Assembly: GCF_019890675.1 (NCBI RefSeq)
Contig: NZ_JAIOAA010000029.1
Location: forward strand, 1-34,515
Length of the DNA: 34,515 nucleotides
Source: Micromonospora sp. PLK6-60
Lineage (GTDB): Bacteria > Actinomycetota > Actinomycetes > Mycobacteriales > Micromonosporaceae
Reading direction: 5' to 3'
Shown piece after piece: positions 31,000-34,515 of the stretch. A program made the translations under genes and the position numbers. The notes below the pieces were generated by a model. The model was not told the DNA's origin. It worked only from the letters and a program-made list of their open reading frames with translations, and made no database searches. Numbering within the stretch: position 1 is the first letter of the stretch; every line of letters starts with the position of its first letter.

Positions 31000-32390
31000 G
31001 CCGCCCACTGGTGGTGCTGAACGTGGTCGGGCTGACCCCCCGGCTGCTGGCCCACATGCCCCGGCTGCGCGCGGTCGCCGACGGCGGTTTCACCGCCGAG
31101 CTGGGCACCGTGCTGCCGGCGGTCACCTGCTCGGCGCAGGCCACCTTCCTCACCGGCGAGCCGCCCAGCGGGCACGGCATCGTCGGCAACGGCTGGTACT
31201 TCCGCGACCTCGGCGAGGTGCTGCTGTGGCGGCAGCACCACGCGCTGATGGGCGGGGAGAAGGTGTGGCAGGCCGCCCGCCGGCACCGGCCGGACTACAC
31301 GGTGGCGAACGTCTGCTGGTGGTACGCGATGGGCGCCGACGTCGACTGGACGGTCACCCCGCGCCCGGTCTACCACGCCGACGGGCGCAAGGACCCGGAC
31401 TGCTACACCGACCCGCCGGAGCTGCACGACGAGCTGACCGGCAAGCTCGGCACCTTCCCGCTGTTCACCTACTGGGGGCCGGGCGCGGGGATCACCTCGT
31501 CGCGGTGGATCGCCCGGGCGGCCGAGCAGATCATGGCCGACAAGTCCCCGGACCTGACCCTGGTCTACCTCCCGCACCTGGACTACGACCTGCAACGCTT
31601 CGGCCCGTCCGCGCCGCAGGCGGCCGCCGCCGCGGCCGAGCTGGACGGGGTGCTCGGGCCGCTGCTGGACGCCGCGCGGGCCCGGGACGCGACGGTGCTG
31701 GTGCTCTCCGAGTACGGCATCACCGAGGTCTCCCGGCCGGTGGACGTCAACCGGCTGCTGCGCGCCGAGGGGCTGCTGCGGGTGCACACCCAGCAGGGCA
31801 TGGAATACCTCGACCCGTGGACGTCGCGGGCGTTCGCCGTCGCCGACCACCAGGTCGCCCACGTGTACGTGAAGGACCCGGCGGACCTGCCGGCGGTGGC
31901 GAAGCTCTGCGCCGCCCTGCCCGGGGTGGCCGAGGTGCTCGACGCCGACGGCAAGGCCCGGTACGGGCTGGACCACGACCGGGCCGGCGACCTGGTGCTG
32001 GTGGCCGAGCCGGACGCCTGGTTCACCTACTACTACTGGCTGGACGACGCGCGGGCCCCCGACTTCGCCCGGCTGGTCGAGATCCACCGCAAACCGGGCT
32101 ACGACCCGGCGGAGCTGTTCTTCGACCCGGCCGCTCCCGGTGCGGCGAAGCGCCGGGCGGCGGTGGCGCTGGCCCGCAAGAAGCTCGGCATGCGCTACCT
32201 GATGAGCGCGATCGGGCTGGACGCCGGCGCCCGGGCGGTACGCGGCTCGCACGGGCGGCTGCCGGCCGACCCGGCGGACGGTCCGGTGCTGCTCTGCTCC
32301 GACCCGTCCGCGGCCCGGGAGCGGGTGGCGGCGACCGAGGTCAAGGCGCTGCTGCTGGAGCTGTCCGGACTGCCGACGGGCGCGCGGTGA
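30996..32390 (+). CDS. Alkaline-phosphatase-superfamily phosphodiesterase-like protein (EboF-like)
   Basis: A 464-residue protein of the nucleotide pyrophosphatase/phosphodiesterase group. The opening VVLNVVGLTPRL aligns with the usual metal-binding VDG strand but has Val11 where the Asp is expected. The nucleophile threonine is plausible at T44 (LPAVTCSAQATFLTG). LPHLDYDLQRFGP provides Asp196/Asp198. The canonical SDHG is SEYG (E239, Y240), so Asp-His is replaced. ADHQVAHVY carries the later histidines. Active-site metal binding is therefore altered, probably family-wide for EboF-type proteins. It could remove a phosphate or prenyl-phosphate group, or act as a binding protein. It overlaps EboE by 4 bp and the synthase GTG by 4 bp. 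No signal peptide is seen. Confidence 0.88.
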   Translation: MSRPLVVLNVVGLTPRLLAHMPRLRAVADGGFTAELGTVLPAVTCSAQATFLTGEPPSGHGIVGNGWYFRDLGEVLLWRQHHALMGGEKVWQAARRHRPDYTVANVCWWYAMGADVDWTVTPRPVYHADGRKDPDCYTDPPELHDELTGKLGTFPLFTYWGPGAGITSSRWIARAAEQIMADKSPDLTLVYLPHLDYDLQRFGPSAPQAAAAAAELDGVLGPLLDAARARDATVLVLSEYGITEVSRPVDVNRLLRAEGLLRVHTQQGMEYLDPWTSRAFAVADHQVAHVYVKDPADLPAVAKLCAALPGVAEVLDADGKARYGLDHDRAGDLVLVAEPDAWFTYYYWLDDARAPDFARLVEIHRKPGYDPAELFFDPAAPGAAKRRAAVALARKKLGMRYLMSAIGLDAGARAVRGSHGRLPADPADGPVLLCSDPSAARERVAATEVKALLLELSGLPTGAR

Positions 32391-33454
32391 CGGTGACCGT
32401 CGCCCCGGCGGACGCCGCCCGGCTGCGGGCCCGGTTCGACGCGGAACTCGCCGCGTTCCTCGACCGGCAGGGCCCGGACTGGCCGGACGGCGCGCCCCGG
32501 GGCGTGTTCACCGCGCTGTACCGCTTCGTGCTGGCCGGCGGCAAGCGGCTGCGCCCGCTGTTCTGCTACTGGGGCTGGCGGGCCGCCGGTGGCCGGGACG
32601 AGACCCCGATCGTGGTGGCCTCGGCGGCGCTGGAGCTGTTCCACGCCTTCGCGCTGATCCACGACGACATCCTCGACGGCAGCGACCGCCGCCGGGGGGA
32701 GCCCTCGGTGCACCGGATCTTCGCCGACCTGCACGCCCGCTCGTCCTGGCGCGGCGACCCGGAGGCGTACGGGCGCAACACCGCCCTGCTCTGCGGGGAT
32801 CTCTGCGCCGCCTGGTCGGACCAGATGTTCCACGACTGCGGCCTGAGCACCGACGACGTGCACCGGGGGTACGCCTGGTTCGCGCTGATGCGCACGGAGG
32901 TGATCGCGGGGGAGTACCTCGACCTGGTCTCCGGGGTGGGCGACGGCTCGGTGGCCAGCGCGCTGACGGTGATCCGGATGAAGGCCGCCCGGTACACGGT
33001 GACCCGGCCGATGCAGATCGGGGCGGCGCTGGCCGGGGCGGACCCGTCCCTGTTGGACGCCCTGGTCGAGTTCGGCGATCCGCTGGGTGACGCGTTCCAG
33101 CTTCGCGACGACGTGCTCGGGGTCTTCGGCGATCCGGCGGTGACCGGCAAGTCCATCCTGGACGACCTGCGGGAGGGCAAGCCGACGGTGATGATGGCGC
33201 TGGCCCGGGACGCCGCCGACCGGGCCCAGGCGGCCCGGTTGCGGGAGTTGTTCGGCAACGCCGAGCTGGACGCCGAGGGCGCCGCCGAGCTGCGGAAGAT
33301 AATCGAGGGGACCGGGGCGCGGGAGCAGATCGAGCAGATGATCCGGGTCCGCGCCGACGCCGCCCAGGCGGCGCTGGACCGCCTGCCGGTGGCGGAGCCG
33401 GCGCGGGCCGCTCTGGCGGCGCTGGCCGCGCAGGCGGTGGACCGTACGGCGTGA
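32387..33454 (+). CDS. Short-chain polyprenyl diphosphate synthase (probable FPP/GGPP synthase)
   Basis: A 355-residue all-helical prenyl elongase. GGKRLRPLF is the first conserved block, DDILD (93-97) the first Asp-rich motif without an insertion, and LRDDVLG (D241, D242, with Gly at the fifth position) the second. F88, five residues before the first motif, is a bulky gate usually seen in GGPP synthases of the archaeal type, so C20 is the best guess and C15 is possible. The GTG start at 32387 overlaps the previous stop by 4 bp (GTGA). Its presence inside the operon suggests a dedicated prenyl donor for the UbiA-type enzyme. Confidence 0.93.
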   Translation: MTVTVAPADAARLRARFDAELAAFLDRQGPDWPDGAPRGVFTALYRFVLAGGKRLRPLFCYWGWRAAGGRDETPIVVASAALELFHAFALIHDDILDGSDRRRGEPSVHRIFADLHARSSWRGDPEAYGRNTALLCGDLCAAWSDQMFHDCGLSTDDVHRGYAWFALMRTEVIAGEYLDLVSGVGDGSVASALTVIRMKAARYTVTRPMQIGAALAGADPSLLDALVEFGDPLGDAFQLRDDVLGVFGDPAVTGKSILDDLREGKPTVMMALARDAADRAQAARLRELFGNAELDAEGAAELRKIIEGTGAREQIEQMIRVRADAAQAALDRLPVAEPARAALAALAAQAVDRTA

Positions 33455-33482
33455 CCGGTGGCAGTCAGGAGTTGACCAGATC

Positions 33483-34256
33483 ATGAGATTCCTCCGTACC
33501 CTGCTCGGCACGGCCACGGTGGTGCTCGCCGCGGCCGCCTGCACCGGGCCGGACCGCCCGGAGCCGGCGGCCACCCCCGGCCCGGGCGGGTCCGGCGACG
33601 GCGGTTACCAGGTGCTGGTCTTCTCGAAGACGGCCGGCTACCGGCACGACTCGATCCCGGCGGGGATCCAGGCGATCCGGGAGCTGGGCGCGGCGCACGG
33701 CTTCGCGGTGACGTCCACCGAGGACGCCGCCGCGTTCACCGGCGACCTGGGCCGGTACGCGGCGGTGGTCTTCCTCAACACCAGCGGCAACGTGCTCGAC
33801 CCGGCCCAGCGGGCGGCGTTCGAGGCGTACGTCTCCGGCGGCGGCGGGTTCGTCGGGGTGCACGCGGCGGCCGACACCGAGTACGACTGGCCGTTCTACG
33901 GCGAGCTGGTCGGCGCCCGGTTCGCCCGGCACCCGGAGGTGCAGCGGGCCACCATCCGGGTGGAGGACCGGGACCACCCGGCCACCGCGCACCTCGGCCC
34001 GACCTGGGTCCGCACCGACGAGTGGTACGACTATCGCACCAACGCCCGGGCCACCGCGCACGTGCTGGCCAGCCTGGACGAGTCGTCGTACAGCGGGGCG
34101 GGGATGGGTGGTGACCACCCGCACGCCTGGTACCGGGAGTACGCGGGCGGGCGGTCCTTCTACACCGGTGGCGGCCACACCCGGGAGTCGTACGCGGAGC
34201 CGGACTTCCGGGCGCACCTGCTCGGCGGCATCCGGTACGCGGCCGACCGGGCCTGA
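33483..34256 (+). CDS. ThuA-fold (trehalose-utilisation type) lipoprotein
   Basis: A 257-residue secreted protein. The signal LLGTATVVLAAAAC gives a lipidated Cys20, followed by a Pro/Gly linker. The glutamine-amidotransferase-like ThuA fold shows VLVFSKTAGYRHDSIPAGI, YAAVVFLNTSGNVLD, YVSGGGGFVGVHAAADTEYDWPFYGELVGARF, DEWYDYR and MGGDHPHAWYREYAGGRSFYTGGGHTRESY, all typical of this family. These proteins accompany sugar dehydrogenases and are thought to process or bind sugars outside the cell. AGGAG precedes ATG 33483, 28 bp after the synthase, so it is probably the last gene of the operon. Confidence 0.93.
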   Translation: MRFLRTLLGTATVVLAAAACTGPDRPEPAATPGPGGSGDGGYQVLVFSKTAGYRHDSIPAGIQAIRELGAAHGFAVTSTEDAAAFTGDLGRYAAVVFLNTSGNVLDPAQRAAFEAYVSGGGGFVGVHAAADTEYDWPFYGELVGARFARHPEVQRATIRVEDRDHPATAHLGPTWVRTDEWYDYRTNARATAHVLASLDESSYSGAGMGGDHPHAWYREYAGGRSFYTGGGHTRESYAEPDFRAHLLGGIRYAADRA

Positions 34257-34302
34257 CTTTCATCAGGATGAGCGGAAGTTCGCGCCGTCGGGGCAGAAGC
34301 CA

Positions 34303-34331
34303 TAGACAAGCGGATCGAGAAGCGTTAATGT
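34303..34331 (+). promoter_or_regulatory. Promoter for the gene at the right edge
   Basis: TAGACA (34303-34308) and TAATGT (34326-34331) are separated by exactly 17 bp, the best -35/-10 pair in the window. GCGTT (34322-34326) and AACGC overlap the -10 as a short inverted repeat and could be an operator. The rest of 34332-34508 is a leader with no other feature seen. Confidence 0.6.
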
Positions 34332-34508
34332 CGCCGCCAACGCGAACATGTTTCGTCGAGGTGTCCCGACGGCGCGGTACGCCCTCGACGGATGGTCCGG
34401 ACGGACCGTGGACGGCCCCGTCCGCGAGCCCGGCACCCCACCCCGCAACGGCATCCGGCGCGACGGCGCGCGCCCCGCCCTGGCAAAGAGTCAGGAAGGG
34501 ACAGCACG

Positions 34509-34515
34509 ATGTCCA
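34509..34515 (+). CDS. Start of a gene cut by the window edge
   Basis: ATG at 34509 is preceded at suitable distance by AGGAAGGG (34493-34500), and the promoter above points towards it. Only Met-Ser and one base are present, so nothing can be said about the product. Confidence 0.4.

Noticed and set aside
29704..31008. A 434-residue minus-strand frame opposite EboE
   Set aside because: Gly/Arg/Val-rich shadow of a well-supported gene, with no motif or ribosome site.

Overview
The window is very GC-rich, with strong G/C bias at third codon positions, GTG/TTG starts, leaderless-type TANNNT promoters and gene families (XRE/DUF397 pairs, nitrate-sensor kinases with roadblock partners, SCO3242-type prenyltransferases) typical of filamentous Actinomycetota. 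The best guess is a Micromonosporaceae chromosome, probably Micromonospora; this is inference from gene style only, since there is no rRNA or tRNA to confirm it.

Layout. 1-2.9 kb: the tail of a secreted-type protein, a tandem repeat, DNA primase (dnaG) and a coupled small unknown gene. 3.2-6.8 kb (minus): an operon of a NIT-domain sensor kinase, a roadblock/LC7 protein and a TAXI-type solute-binding lipoprotein. 7.2-8.2 kb: a DrrA-type ABC ATPase. 8.3-13.7 kb: an accessory block with two tiny coupled proteins, an XRE/DUF5753 regulator plus DUF397 protein, two small two-helix membrane proteins, a DUF3592 protein coupled to an M48-like protein that has lost its zinc ligands, and a PH-like membrane protein. 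13.8-15.5 kb: two ABC-2 permeases that probably belong with the ATPase about 5.7 kb upstream. 15.6-16.7 kb: a YihY/BrkB membrane protein. 16.7-18.1 kb: a noncoding region of microsatellites, three exact-period 169-bp tandem repeats and about ten copies of a 24-bp hairpin motif.

18.1-24.6 kb (plus): a ROK regulator, a ribose-type sugar ABC importer (ATPase, permease, binding lipoprotein) and a Gfo/Idh/MocA oxidoreductase. A 630-bp gap with GC-rich hairpins follows. 25.3-34.3 kb (plus): a tightly coupled operon of an inositol-phosphate-synthase-like cyclase, a UbiA-type prenyltransferase, a TIM-barrel isomerase, EboA, a TatD-like hydrolase (EboB-like), EboE, an alkaline-phosphatase-superfamily protein (EboF-like), a short-chain polyprenyl diphosphate synthase and a ThuA-fold lipoprotein.

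The last operon is the most interesting system. It is a variant of the ebo cluster in which the usual dehydroquinate-synthase-like cyclase (EboD) is absent and an inositol-phosphate-synthase-type cyclase sits at the head of the operon, with a dedicated prenyl diphosphate synthase added. A coherent but untested reading is that the cyclase makes a cyclitol phosphate, the synthase makes a C15-C20 prenyl diphosphate, the UbiA protein joins them in the membrane, and the Ebo proteins modify or traffic the product. The upstream sugar importer and dehydrogenase could supply or recycle a polyol, but hairpins in the gap suggest a separate transcript.
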